Assembly (NCBI RefSeq): GCF_016909015.1 | Contig: NZ_JAFBFA010000009.1 | Coordinates: 62,001-126,000, forward strand | Reading direction: 5' to 3' | DNA: 64,000 nucleotides | Source of the DNA: Gracilibacillus alcaliphilus | GTDB taxonomy: Bacteria; Bacillota; Bacilli; Bacillales; Amphibacillaceae | Translations under genes and position numbers: made by a program | Part shown: positions 17,083-25,452 of the stretch, one piece after another | Numbering within the stretch: position 1 is the first letter of the stretch | Layout: every line of letters begins with the position of its first letter | Notes under the pieces: generated by a model | Seen by the model: the letters and a program-made list of their open reading frames with translations, nothing else | Told to the model about the DNA's origin: nothing | Database searches by the model: none

Positions 17083-17847
17083 ATGTTTACGATAGATCTT
17101 ACCGGAAAAGTAGCCATTGTTACAGGAGGAGCAAATGGAATCGGCAAGGCGATTGTAGAGGCCTTGCGTTACTCTAAGGCAAAAGTCGCTGTAGTTGACC
17201 TCCATCCACATGAAGAGGAGACAGAAGAAGAGCTATTCCATATCCAAGCAGATGTTTCAAATAAACAGGATGTGGCACAGATGATGGAGAAAGTAATCAA
17301 CCGGTTTGGCAAAGTTGATATTTTGGTTAATAATGCTGGGATTTCCACTATGGACTATTTTGTTGATATCAAAGAAAATGACTGGGACAAGACTATGGAT
17401 ATTAATGCCAAAGGGGTCCAACTATGCAGTCAAGCAGTTGCTAAAAAAATGAAGGAGCAAGGGAATGGTGGAAAGATTATACACATTGCTTCACAAGCCG
17501 GGAAAAACGGCTATCGTTTAATGGGAGCTTATGTTGCCTCCAAGCATGCTGTAGTTGGATTAACCAAGGTAATGGCGATAGAACTGGCACAAGATCAAAT
17601 CAATGTCAATGCTGTCTGTCCAGGTATTATTGAGACAAGCATGAAACATAGAGAACGAATCATCGGCGGGCAGCTGCGCGGACTAGATGCAGAAGCAATC
17701 AGACAAGAAGATGCTTCACAAGTCCCGCTTGGCAGAACAGGAACGCCAGAAGATGTCGCCTATGTCGTTCTATTTCTGGCTTCCCGTTTCTCTGGTTATA
17801 TGACCGGTCAAGCCATTAATGTAACCGGCGGGATGACCATGCATTAA
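17083..17847 (+). CDS. SDR-family NAD(P)-dependent oxidoreductase under S-box control
   Basis: 254 residues from the ATG at 17083, with GAAAGGGGA upstream; an in-frame ATG at 17011 lies inside the riboswitch expression platform and is rejected. It is a classical short-chain dehydrogenase: TGGANGIG (cofactor-binding TGxxxGxG), NNAG at the end of strand 4, active-site Ser in HIASQ, YVASKHA with the catalytic Tyr and Lys, and the closing GYMTGQAINVTGG. Annotation by similarity alone would say glucose dehydrogenase or 3-oxoacyl-ACP reductase. The SAM riboswitch and the MetT-type gene 19 bases downstream instead suggest a role in methionine or sulfur metabolism. Substrate unknown. Confidence 0.88.
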   Translation: MFTIDLTGKVAIVTGGANGIGKAIVEALRYSKAKVAVVDLHPHEEETEEELFHIQADVSNKQDVAQMMEKVINRFGKVDILVNNAGISTMDYFVDIKENDWDKTMDINAKGVQLCSQAVAKKMKEQGNGGKIIHIASQAGKNGYRLMGAYVASKHAVVGLTKVMAIELAQDQINVNAVCPGIIETSMKHRERIIGGQLRGLDAEAIRQEDASQVPLGRTGTPEDVAYVVLFLASRFSGYMTGQAINVTGGMTMH

Positions 17848-17866
17848 CAATAAGGAGGGGTTCATC

Positions 17867-19168
17867 ATGGAACAGCAATCAAAAGGAAGTGCATTTGCAC
17901 TCTTACCATTACTAATCTTTATTCTATTATTTATCGGTACAGGGATTATTACTAAGGATTTTGCCAGTATGCCTATTAATGTAGCAGTCCTTATCGCTTC
18001 TACCGTAGCCTTAGCCATGAATCATAAGGAAAAATTATCAAGGAAATTAGAAATATTTATCAAAGGTGCCGGTCATGAAAATATTGTGCTGATGGTGATT
18101 ATCTTTGTTCTTGCTGGTGCTTTCTCATCTGTTGCACGTGGAATGGGAGCCGTAGATGCCACGGTCAACTTAGGTCTTTCCCTGCTTCCTCCTAATCTAT
18201 TAATGATTGGACTATTTATTATTGGATGTTTTATTTCTTTAACAATGGGAACGTCAATGGGGACTGTTGTGGCACTGGCACCAATCGGCATCGGTATTGC
18301 CGAACAAACCGATATTCCTATGGCCTTAGCAATGGCTACTGTTATTGGTGGTGCTATGTTTGGTGATAACCTGTCGATGATTTCGGATACGACCATTGCC
18401 GCTGCTCGTACACAAAACACGGCAATGAGTGATAAATTCAAGACTAACTTTTTAATTGTATTGCCAGGTGCTTTTATCACTGCGATTATTTTGTGGATTA
18501 TCACATCAGGAAACCATGTCAATACACTAGGAGACTATTCCTACAACCTAGTTAAGGTGCTGCCTTATCTTACTGTCCTGATCGTGGCCATCTTGGGAGT
18601 GAATGTGTTAATTGTTTTAATTGGCGGCACCATCTTTGCCGGAGTTATCGGCCTAATTGATGGCTCTTACACCGGAACCACCTTAATCCAAGCTGCTTCT
18701 GAAGGTGTTATAAGTATGGAGGATATTGCCATTGTTGCCCTTTTCATTGGTGGAATGATTGGTATTATTCAGCATAATGGCGGCATCGATTATCTTCTGC
18801 ATTTTGTTACAAGCAGAATTCGATCGAAAAAAGGGGCAGAATTCGGCATTGCCGGTCTTGTCAGTGTGGCCGATATCAGTACGGCCAATAACACAATTTC
18901 GATTATTATGACTGGTCCATTGGCCAAAAATATTGCCGATAAATATGATGTGCAGCCTAGAAAATCGGCAAGTATTCTGGATATCTTTGCTGCATGCTGG
19001 CAAGGGCTTGTACCATATGGCGGGCAAATACTTGCAGCCACCAGTCTGGCAGCAATATCCCCACTAAGTGTTCTGCCATATTCCTTTTATCCTGTGCTGC
19101 TCGGTGTATGTGGCGCCATAGCGATATGGATAGGCTATCCTAAAGCAAAAAAAGAAGTTTCCAGCTGA
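17867..19168 (+). CDS. metT: Na+/H+ antiporter NhaC-superfamily transporter, MetT-type methionine uptake candidate
   Basis: 433 residues with about eleven transmembrane helices. Family motifs include SLTMGTSMGTVVALAPIGIG, GGAMFGDNLSMISDTTIAAA and SVADISTANNTISIIMTGPL, the two half-repeats typical of NhaC-like carriers. S-box-regulated members of this superfamily were assigned as methionine transporters (MetT) by comparative genomics. Here the S-box at 16905 controls the operon, which supports that role over plain sodium/proton exchange. The start has GGAGGGG 9 bases upstream. It ends the operon, with a terminator right after its stop. Confidence 0.85.
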   Translation: MEQQSKGSAFALLPLLIFILLFIGTGIITKDFASMPINVAVLIASTVALAMNHKEKLSRKLEIFIKGAGHENIVLMVIIFVLAGAFSSVARGMGAVDATVNLGLSLLPPNLLMIGLFIIGCFISLTMGTSMGTVVALAPIGIGIAEQTDIPMALAMATVIGGAMFGDNLSMISDTTIAAARTQNTAMSDKFKTNFLIVLPGAFITAIILWIITSGNHVNTLGDYSYNLVKVLPYLTVLIVAILGVNVLIVLIGGTIFAGVIGLIDGSYTGTTLIQAASEGVISMEDIAIVALFIGGMIGIIQHNGGIDYLLHFVTSRIRSKKGAEFGIAGLVSVADISTANNTISIIMTGPLAKNIADKYDVQPRKSASILDIFAACWQGLVPYGGQILAATSLAAISPLSVLPYSFYPVLLGVCGAIAIWIGYPKAKKEVSS

Positions 19169-19171
19169 AAC

Positions 19172-19217
19172 AAATGGTGTAAGAAGGGACTTTGACAGTC
19201 TTTCTTACACCATTTTT
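19172..19217 (+). terminator. Terminator of the SDR-metT operon
   Basis: AAATGGTGTAAGAA (19172-19185) pairs perfectly with TTCTTACACCATTT (19202-19215), followed by T residues. It starts three bases after the stop codon of the transporter. Confidence 0.9.
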
Positions 19218-19547
19218 GATTTGTCCAACTTAGAATATTTATGACCAATCGTGTTGCACATCCCCACCAACCATCACCAATTTCAAATATTTCTCCTCCT
19301 ATCTCCCACCTCATCTGATAAAATCACACCAAATAAGTTATAAAATACCCCAACTCCTCCACTAATACTCCACTTAAGCTATTATCCACTATTCGTTTTA
19401 TTACAAGCTTACTGATTACATACTGCAAAAACTGAAATTACTCATTTGTGTTAAATGTGTTATCCCTTGAAAGGAAGAGAGTATCAAGTTTCAGCCAGCC
19501 TGTTTTATACAATCTCTGCCACTAACACTGTCGATTATCTTCTTTAG
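19218..19547. other. Intergenic region between convergent operons
   Basis: An AT-rich region of about 330 bases with no coding frame, structured RNA or repeat that I could support. Confidence 0.4.
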
Positions 19548-20030
19548 TTATGTTGACAGCGCTAAAATAAAAGCAGTCAATGCGGCAAGACTTGAACCAG
19601 TTCGTATATGATTCCAGACCATCCACTTTGATAAAAAATACCTCCAAAATGCTACACCCTCTTCATTATTACCATCTACAGCGGCTAATGCATGATTTAA
19701 AGGAACATTGCATACAACCGTAACCAGAAAAGTACCAAGAAGATAGAGCAAACTGCCAACAACTATATAAATGGACAAAGAGTTTTGCCAATTAAACAGA
19801 GCAATAACAGTAAGCAGACAAGAAGCCAGTGCCGTTCCCACAAAAACAGACAGAAATAATCGGTTTAGCACAGTGACATTAATGGACTGCATAGCAGAAA
19901 TTCCTTGTGCGGCGGGGAGACGAGCAAGTGCATGCAGCACAAATGCTGAAAAAGCAAAGAACAGGCCAGCCATTAATCCGCTTCCTAAAGCAGCAGCAAC
20001 CATCAAATAGTAAGTAATTAATTCAAGCAT
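19548..20030 (-). CDS. DUF1772-family membrane protein
   Basis: 160 residues from the ATG at 20030, which overlaps the last 8 bases of the upstream gene and uses the ACAGGAG inside that gene as ribosome binding site. Four transmembrane helices are visible (MVAAALGSGLMAGLFFAFSA; FLSVFVGTALASCLLTVIAL; IVVGSLLYLLGTFLVTVV; a C-terminal helix). The order matches DUF1772 (anthrone-oxygenase-like) proteins, including VPLNHAL and WNHIRTGSSLAA. Cotranscribed and probably translationally coupled with the NmrA-like gene, both apparently under the adjacent MarR regulator. Function not established. Confidence 0.8.
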   Translation of the reverse strand: MLELITYYLMVAAALGSGLMAGLFFAFSAFVLHALARLPAAQGISAMQSINVTVLNRLFLSVFVGTALASCLLTVIALFNWQNSLSIYIVVGSLLYLLGTFLVTVVCNVPLNHALAAVDGNNEEGVAFWRYFLSKWMVWNHIRTGSSLAALTAFILALST

Positions 20031-20868
20031 CCCATACTCCTGTGGCAGCTGCCTTTGTGGCGTAATCACTAAAATCACTTGCTTTCCGCCCTAAGACATG
20101 CTGAACACCAGATACAACATGAGAATTACGCCCATCCAGAACATTAGTAAATAATTCTGTCATTAACAAAATCATATCTTGTGGAGCACCTTGTTGTCGT
20201 AATTCAGATATAAATTGTTCAGTCGATATACTTGTATAGTGAACCTTTCGGCCGCTAATCTTGACAATTTCCTCTATTGCTTCCGCAAAGGTAAGTGCTC
20301 GCGGCCCAGATAGTTCGTAAATCTGACCAATATGTCGGTTATCTGTCAGTACAGCAGCTGCAACATCTGCAATATCTTCTACATCTATAAACGGTTCTTT
20401 CACTCCATCAACTGGCAGTGCCAACCTTCCCTTGAGAACAGGATCCAATAAAAAACTTTCACTAAAGTTCTGGGCAAACCAGCTAGAGCGTAAAATCGTC
20501 CAATCAGCACCTAAATCTTGAAGCGCCTTCTCACTGCGCTGTGCCTCTTCTTCGCCTCGACCTGATAATAATACTAGCCGTCTCACATTATTTTCTACGG
20601 CTAGTTTGGCAAATGAACGAATGGCCTCTGCTGCTCCTGGTGAAGCTAAATCAGGATAATACGTAATATAGGTAGCCTTCACTCCTTGTAACAGTGATTT
20701 CCAATTTGTTGAATCATTCCAATCAAAAGATGGTGTTCCCTTTCGAGAGCCAATCCTTACTGATATCCCCTGTTGTGTTAATCGGTGTGCCACTCGGCTT
20801 CCCGTTTTACCTGTACCTCCTAGAATTAAAATTGGCTTTTGAGCTTGTTTATCCATTTTATGTGTCAT
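20023..20868 (-). CDS. NAD(P)H-binding NmrA-like protein
   Basis: 281 residues. The N-terminal Rossmann motif is LILGGTGKTGSRVAHRL, followed by the NmrA-type pattern RLVLLSGRGEEEAQ, LGADWTILRSSWFAQNFSE and EPFIDVEDIADVAAAVL. It lacks the SDR YxxxK pair, as NmrA and quinone-oxidoreductase-like redox sensors or azoreductase-like enzymes do. The start has AAGGAGG eight bases upstream. It is the first gene of a two-gene operon, and the operator at 20941-20965 lies upstream, so it is probably induced by whatever ligand the MarR protein senses. Confidence 0.85.
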   Translation of the reverse strand: MTHKMDKQAQKPILILGGTGKTGSRVAHRLTQQGISVRIGSRKGTPSFDWNDSTNWKSLLQGVKATYITYYPDLASPGAAEAIRSFAKLAVENNVRRLVLLSGRGEEEAQRSEKALQDLGADWTILRSSWFAQNFSESFLLDPVLKGRLALPVDGVKEPFIDVEDIADVAAAVLTDNRHIGQIYELSGPRALTFAEAIEEIVKISGRKVHYTSISTEQFISELRQQGAPQDMILLMTELFTNVLDGRNSHVVSGVQHVLGRKASDFSDYATKAAATGVWDA

Positions 20869-20940
20869 ATCATATACCTCCTTATATTTACAAAGCTTGA
20901 CTTAGTCGATTCACTCCTTTCCGTCAAACCTTATTAATTT

Positions 20941-20965
20941 GTTTGTACATACAACTATTAGTTAG
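20941..20965. promoter_or_regulatory. MarR operator copy 1, upstream of the NmrA-like gene
   Basis: A 25-bp element starting GTTTGTACATACAAC and ending TTAGTTAG contains two small inverted repeats (TTGTA-CA-TACAA and AACTA-T-TAGTT). All but one base recur at 21443-21467 in front of the MarR gene. Confidence 0.75.
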
Positions 20966-20980
20966 AAAATAAAGACAGGC

Positions 20981-21409
20981 TTACTCTTTATTTTCTAGTT
21001 GATCACTTACTTTGTCCAAACGCAAGGTTAATTCTTCCCCTTCTTTTTCCCCCAATATCTCAGAATATTTTCGGCGCAGATTCATCCAACATTCATGAAT
21101 AGTCGGTTGCAGACTTTTTCCTTTTTCCGTTGTATAAATAAGTGACATGCGCCCTTCTGCTTGGCTATATATCAATCCTTTTGAAATCAGTTTTTCCACA
21201 AGACGAGTGACAGTAGAAGGCTTGAGATGAAGAATTTCGCTTAATTCCTTTTGGGAAACTCCTTCTTTATCATAGACAACCATTAATAAATAAGCGTAGG
21301 TAGGTGACAAACCACTGATTGCAAACTCGTCTTCTGCCATTTTGGTAATTATTCTGCCGAGTCGATTTGCAGTGAAATATAAGCATTCTTTCAAATAATT
21401 TTCTAGCAT
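20981..21409 (-). CDS. MarR-family transcriptional regulator
   Basis: 142 residues with the winged-helix MarR layout: dimerisation helices at both ends, SQKELSEILHLKPSTVTRLV as the helix-turn-helix and LIYSQAEGRMSLIYTTEKGK as the wing. It is transcribed toward the NmrA/DUF1772 operon. Identical-looking operators precede both units, so it probably represses itself and those genes and is released by a small molecule. No conserved Cys of the OhrR type appears at the N-terminus, apart from Cys9 in LKECLYF, which is a possible redox switch. Confidence 0.9.
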   Translation of the reverse strand: MLENYLKECLYFTANRLGRIITKMAEDEFAISGLSPTYAYLLMVVYDKEGVSQKELSEILHLKPSTVTRLVEKLISKGLIYSQAEGRMSLIYTTEKGKSLQPTIHECWMNLRRKYSEILGEKEGEELTLRLDKVSDQLENKE

Positions 21410-21442
21410 ATCCTTTTCTCCATTTCATATCATCATTTTATT

Positions 21443-21467
21443 GTTTGTACATACAACTATAAGTTAG
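21443..21467. promoter_or_regulatory. MarR operator copy 2, upstream of the marR-type gene
   Basis: Same 25-bp element as at 20941-20965 with a single A/T difference in the centre of the second inverted repeat. It lies about 34-58 bases upstream of the regulator's start codon, in the expected promoter region. Confidence 0.75.
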
Positions 21468-21755
21468 TTTTATAATATTGTCAAGAACTTGTGAAGAAAA
21501 GAACTGTTAAAATCAGCGAGTACCATGCGGAGGGCACGAAAAGATTGCTTCTAAAGAAGACTTATCCTACTTTGATAAAAAAATAGGTGAGCATAATCGC
21601 ATGTTACTCGAAAAATAGAAAGCTAAATCTATTCATTTAATGATACTTCAAAATTAGTTCATCCCAAAAAATGCATGTTCTGAAAGTTCGGTAAAAAGAA
21701 CCATTATTAATTAAATTAGTAACATCGTGTTACAACTCCGATATTAGCACAGCAT
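21468..21755. other. Intergenic region, no supported gene
   Basis: Between the MarR promoter and the terminator of the sugar locus-2 operon. I see no protein domain or repeat. Confidence 0.35.
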
Positions 21756-21794
21756 GAAGAAAGCCAGTTAATAGAACAACCACTGGCTTTCTTC
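21756..21794 (-). terminator. Terminator of the locus-2 operon
   Basis: GAAGAAAGCCAGT (21756-21768) pairs perfectly with ACTGGCTTTCTTC (21782-21794). It lies about 70 bases beyond the last gene of the operon. Confidence 0.75.
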
Positions 21795-21865
21795 AATACA
21801 TTCACCCTAGATGTTTTCCTACACCGTATTAAATAGGTATTGAAATCCTTCTATTCACAAGCTTT

Positions 21866-23809
21866 CTAACTAAATTTGGATCGATTCGCTTTCAAAATTT
21901 GATATAACCAGTGACAAAACTCACCTCTGATTACCGTTTCACGATCAGTTTGACTAACTCTTAACCTTAAATTAGTCAATCGGTTAACTACACTTAACCA
22001 TTGCTCTGCCATATTTCGCTTTAGAACAGGATTGTATTGCCAGTACTCTGATGGGCTAAGTTCCTCCCGCGGAGAACGCGGTCCCATATCAACTCCAACC
22101 GGGAGTACATTGGCACTTGCCGGTAATACCGGAATACTACTCCCACCTTCTAATCCTCTTGCCATCATCACCCATTTCGAAGCTTCAGAAACTAATAATG
22201 GCTGATCCAGTTTGGCAGCATAACTTGTAAAAAACCCTTTCGTTCCAAAGTATTCTGCTGCTTGTCGATAGGGGTGATCCCAAGTTACATCTTGATAATG
22301 GGTTAATTTTTGATCCTTCTCGATTAGGGCATCTTGCAAGAAATCTATAGAAATGTCTCTGACACTTTTTTGCTGTGAAATACTAATACTGGCTGATATA
22401 CCTGCTGCAAAGCCAATCTGGAGCCAAAAAGGTTCCATACGAATGGTTCCAAAACCTAAATGTGTCGAAGAGATTGCTACAGGTACTAATAGTCGGTCCA
22501 CATTCTGCGGAATCATGGACGCATAAGGAATTTGATAAATTTCTGTCAGCCAAGTTAACCCTAAAAAACCTTCCAATGTTACATCCTGTCCTGCCTCTTC
22601 TCTTTTCCGCGTGGCATGAGAATCAATAGCATAATCCCCCACTGCAATACTATCTACGTGGATAGGTGCTCGTTCTAACCCAGGAGCAAGCCGCGCATCG
22701 TTCTCAGAAAATACGTATTCCCCTTTTATTCGCCTCGCTTCACGTACATAAATTTGGGGAGGAAAGTGGTCAAATTCAATAAATTCATCTGCTGCATATC
22801 CCCATTTTTTGGCGTCTTCTCGTATCCTATTTGGTATCGCTTGATCATTTTGTATAAACCATAATAAGCCTTTAGTATAATTACGGTGCCGGTTAATGAT
22901 TTGACGTCGAACTTCACTTCCCCCTTCCGGAAACAGGTCGCTTTCCTCAGGTAAATCAGTTGAACAAAGACAGTAGTGGTGATTATTTGTATCTGTTTTA
23001 TGATTCGGTATTCTTTCTAATTTCATAATATCACCCAAACCATTGATCCGTTGTTTTTTTATATCTTCTATCAAGCTTATATAATTTTCACGTACATAAG
23101 AGTCTGGTTTAGTGACTGGAACCATATTAGCTGGGTCATCTGTTAAACAAAGCCTAAAATTATAAGCTTGCACTCTGTTGTCGCCTTCTCCTGTACTGTG
23201 AGGTAAAATAGTTTTATTTGGGTGATAATCCATATAAATCTTCCCAGCATATTCCTCATTCCACTCCGTTCTCGCCTCTCTTCCTAAGGTATATGGTACT
23301 CCAGCCATGGCAGCTAAATCGCCTTCATAAGACGCATCAATAAATACCTTGGCATGGATATGAAATAGTTGTCCATTCTCCACAGATCTTATTGATATTT
23401 GTTCAAGTGCATGATCAGCAACATGAGTATCCACCAATTCATTATTACAGCATAAGGTGATATTCGATTCGTTTGTTAATAAGGTCAGCCAAATATCTTT
23501 CGCTACAGATGGCTCAAACCATAAGCCCTGATTACAATCTTCTACTTGCTGTGAATGTTCCCCATAATGCTGCACATAATACTCCTTTACCTTCGTTGCA
23601 AATTCCTTAAAAATAGACCCTGAAGCTTCTAAAGAACGTATATCTGTCCGGCCCAGTCCACTGGTCATCATGCCCCCCATATGCTTGCTGGGTTCAATAA
23701 GCAATGTCTTCTTATTCCTTCGCGCTGCGGCTATTGCTGCCCCCATTCCGCCAGGTGTAGCCGCATAAACAACCAATTCATAATTATCCAAAATATGCAA
23801 ATTACTCAC
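21866..23809 (-). CDS. FAD-dependent oxidoreductase (FAD_oxidored family), locus 2 distal
   Basis: 647 residues from a GTG at 23809, 17 bases after the regulator's stop; the longer frame would overlap the regulator. The ribosome binding site (GATAAGTGG) is weak, so the start is uncertain. The N-terminal FAD motif is VVYAATPGGMGAAIAAARRN, followed by the family hallmark GGMMTSGLGRTDI, YEGDLAAMAGVPYTLGREAR and, near the end, LGFGTIRMEPFWLQIGFAAG. Homologous to the 27317-28864 enzyme of the same operon but longer by a C-terminal ~120 residues. Presumably oxidises the imported saccharide or a derivative; substrate unknown. Confidence 0.82.
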   Translation of the reverse strand: MSNLHILDNYELVVYAATPGGMGAAIAAARRNKKTLLIEPSKHMGGMMTSGLGRTDIRSLEASGSIFKEFATKVKEYYVQHYGEHSQQVEDCNQGLWFEPSVAKDIWLTLLTNESNITLCCNNELVDTHVADHALEQISIRSVENGQLFHIHAKVFIDASYEGDLAAMAGVPYTLGREARTEWNEEYAGKIYMDYHPNKTILPHSTGEGDNRVQAYNFRLCLTDDPANMVPVTKPDSYVRENYISLIEDIKKQRINGLGDIMKLERIPNHKTDTNNHHYCLCSTDLPEESDLFPEGGSEVRRQIINRHRNYTKGLLWFIQNDQAIPNRIREDAKKWGYAADEFIEFDHFPPQIYVREARRIKGEYVFSENDARLAPGLERAPIHVDSIAVGDYAIDSHATRKREEAGQDVTLEGFLGLTWLTEIYQIPYASMIPQNVDRLLVPVAISSTHLGFGTIRMEPFWLQIGFAAGISASISISQQKSVRDISIDFLQDALIEKDQKLTHYQDVTWDHPYRQAAEYFGTKGFFTSYAAKLDQPLLVSEASKWVMMARGLEGGSSIPVLPASANVLPVGVDMGPRSPREELSPSEYWQYNPVLKRNMAEQWLSVVNRLTNLRLRVSQTDRETVIRGEFCHWLYQILKANRSKFS

Positions 23810-23826
23810 CCACTTATCGTTATATT

Positions 23827-25452
23827 TTATATATGCTGATCCATTAAATTTTCTTTCATTTCCCCTGGAGTGATACCCCAATGTTTGCGAAAAACCTTTG
23901 AAAAATAGCTTACATCCTTATAACCTAAAACACCGGCTGTGAAATATACTTTTTTCCCCTGAGCCAATAATTGTTTAGCTCGCTCCATTTTTCTTACTAG
24001 TACATATCTGGAAAAGGAAACCTCCATTTCCTTTTTAAACAGCCGGCTTAAGTAAGAAGCATTAACAAATAAGCTTTGTGACACCTGATTTAAAGTGATC
24101 TCTTGATCCATATTTTTTTCAATAATCATTAAGGCCTCATTTACTAGCTGATGTCTTTTGCAATCTCGTTTCTTATCTGTATATTTCAGCATTTTTTTCA
24201 TTAATTGATACAGCCATTGTTTTAGCTCTTCTGCCGTATCGATTGTTGTCCAAGCGTTAAAATCGCTCCATTCTTCTCCAAATACCTCTGTAATAGACCA
24301 TTGCTGCTTTTGTATATATTTAATAAAAAAACTTTGAACATACATCATCTTTTCTCGTATCATGTCTAATTGGTTGGAAGCTTCTAATCCTTCTGTAAAA
24401 AAGGGATCCATTAATTCCAAAGAAGCGTCTAAATTTCTTGTTTCCAAGGCTATTTCAATTTGCTTCTCCACATTATCCAGTGTGGTAAAGTTTAGTTCAT
24501 TTTCGTAAGTGGTCTGCTGCGGAATAACGATATCTCCCCCATACATTAATCGTTCCTTCAAAGCCGCCTGTGCTTTCTCGTACGATTGATGAACTTTATT
24601 TATTTCATTTACTATCCCGCCAATACCTGCACTGGCAGATACACCCAGACATTCCTTTACTGTTGCTAATAACTTAGTGATTTGTTTATTGACATGGTGT
24701 AATACAGCTGCTTCTGATTGCTCCTTGTTATCTAAGAAACATATAATAATAGATTCGTTCAAATTCGAAATCACTTTACATTTCTCTGATTCCAGACACT
24801 CTTGGGCAATACATTTCAGAGAAAAAGTCAATAACGACACATCTTCTTCAGGATGGAAGGTACTGTCGTCACCGTGCAAAGGATCCATAGCAACAGTAGC
24901 AATCGTATATTTAGTATAATGGGATATGTTCAGCATGAATTCTTCGCTGCGCCTGAGAGTCTCATATTCAGAATACTTGCCAAAAATCCACTTTTGGAAA
25001 AATAATTCTTGCAGCTGTGGTAAATTCTCAGCCCATTTTTTCTTTAGCTTGGCCAGATTATTCTGTTCTTTCCACTCCAATTTAATTTCTTCTGAAGCAG
25101 ATAAAACCGCCCTCCGTATTTCTTCATCTCCTGCAGGTTTTAATAAGTATTGACAAACTCCCAATTCGATAGCTGTTTGTGCAAAATAGAAGTCATCATG
25201 ACCACTCAAAATAATGATTTTTGGCAATGATTTATATTCATTTCTTATCGATTTGGCTAACTGCAGACCATCCATTTCAGGCATGTGGATATCCAATATA
25301 ATAATGTCTGGTTCCCATTTTGGAATAATTTCCAAAGCTTCCTTACCATTATTTGAAATCCCTACGACCGCAATATCATGCTTTTCCCAATCAATATTGA
25401 AAGCAATCCCGTTAGCTACCCTTACTTCATCTTCAATAATCATTAAATTCAT
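23827..25452 (-). CDS. YesN-type response regulator with AraC domain, locus 2
   Basis: 541 residues. The receiver has Glu7-Asp8 and phosphoacceptor Asp54 (IIILDIHMPEMDG). The C-terminus is an AraC double helix-turn-helix (ITLNQVSQSLFVNASYLSRL, then FTAGVLGYKDVSYFSKVFRK). Its start codon overlaps the kinase stop by four bases (ATGA), which indicates translational coupling. Unlike locus 1, this pair sits inside the structural operon, so activation would raise its own synthesis. Confidence 0.92.
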   Translation of the reverse strand: MNLMIIEDEVRVANGIAFNIDWEKHDIAVVGISNNGKEALEIIPKWEPDIIILDIHMPEMDGLQLAKSIRNEYKSLPKIIILSGHDDFYFAQTAIELGVCQYLLKPAGDEEIRRAVLSASEEIKLEWKEQNNLAKLKKKWAENLPQLQELFFQKWIFGKYSEYETLRRSEEFMLNISHYTKYTIATVAMDPLHGDDSTFHPEEDVSLLTFSLKCIAQECLESEKCKVISNLNESIIICFLDNKEQSEAAVLHHVNKQITKLLATVKECLGVSASAGIGGIVNEINKVHQSYEKAQAALKERLMYGGDIVIPQQTTYENELNFTTLDNVEKQIEIALETRNLDASLELMDPFFTEGLEASNQLDMIREKMMYVQSFFIKYIQKQQWSITEVFGEEWSDFNAWTTIDTAEELKQWLYQLMKKMLKYTDKKRDCKRHQLVNEALMIIEKNMDQEITLNQVSQSLFVNASYLSRLFKKEMEVSFSRYVLVRKMERAKQLLAQGKKVYFTAGVLGYKDVSYFSKVFRKHWGITPGEMKENLMDQHI

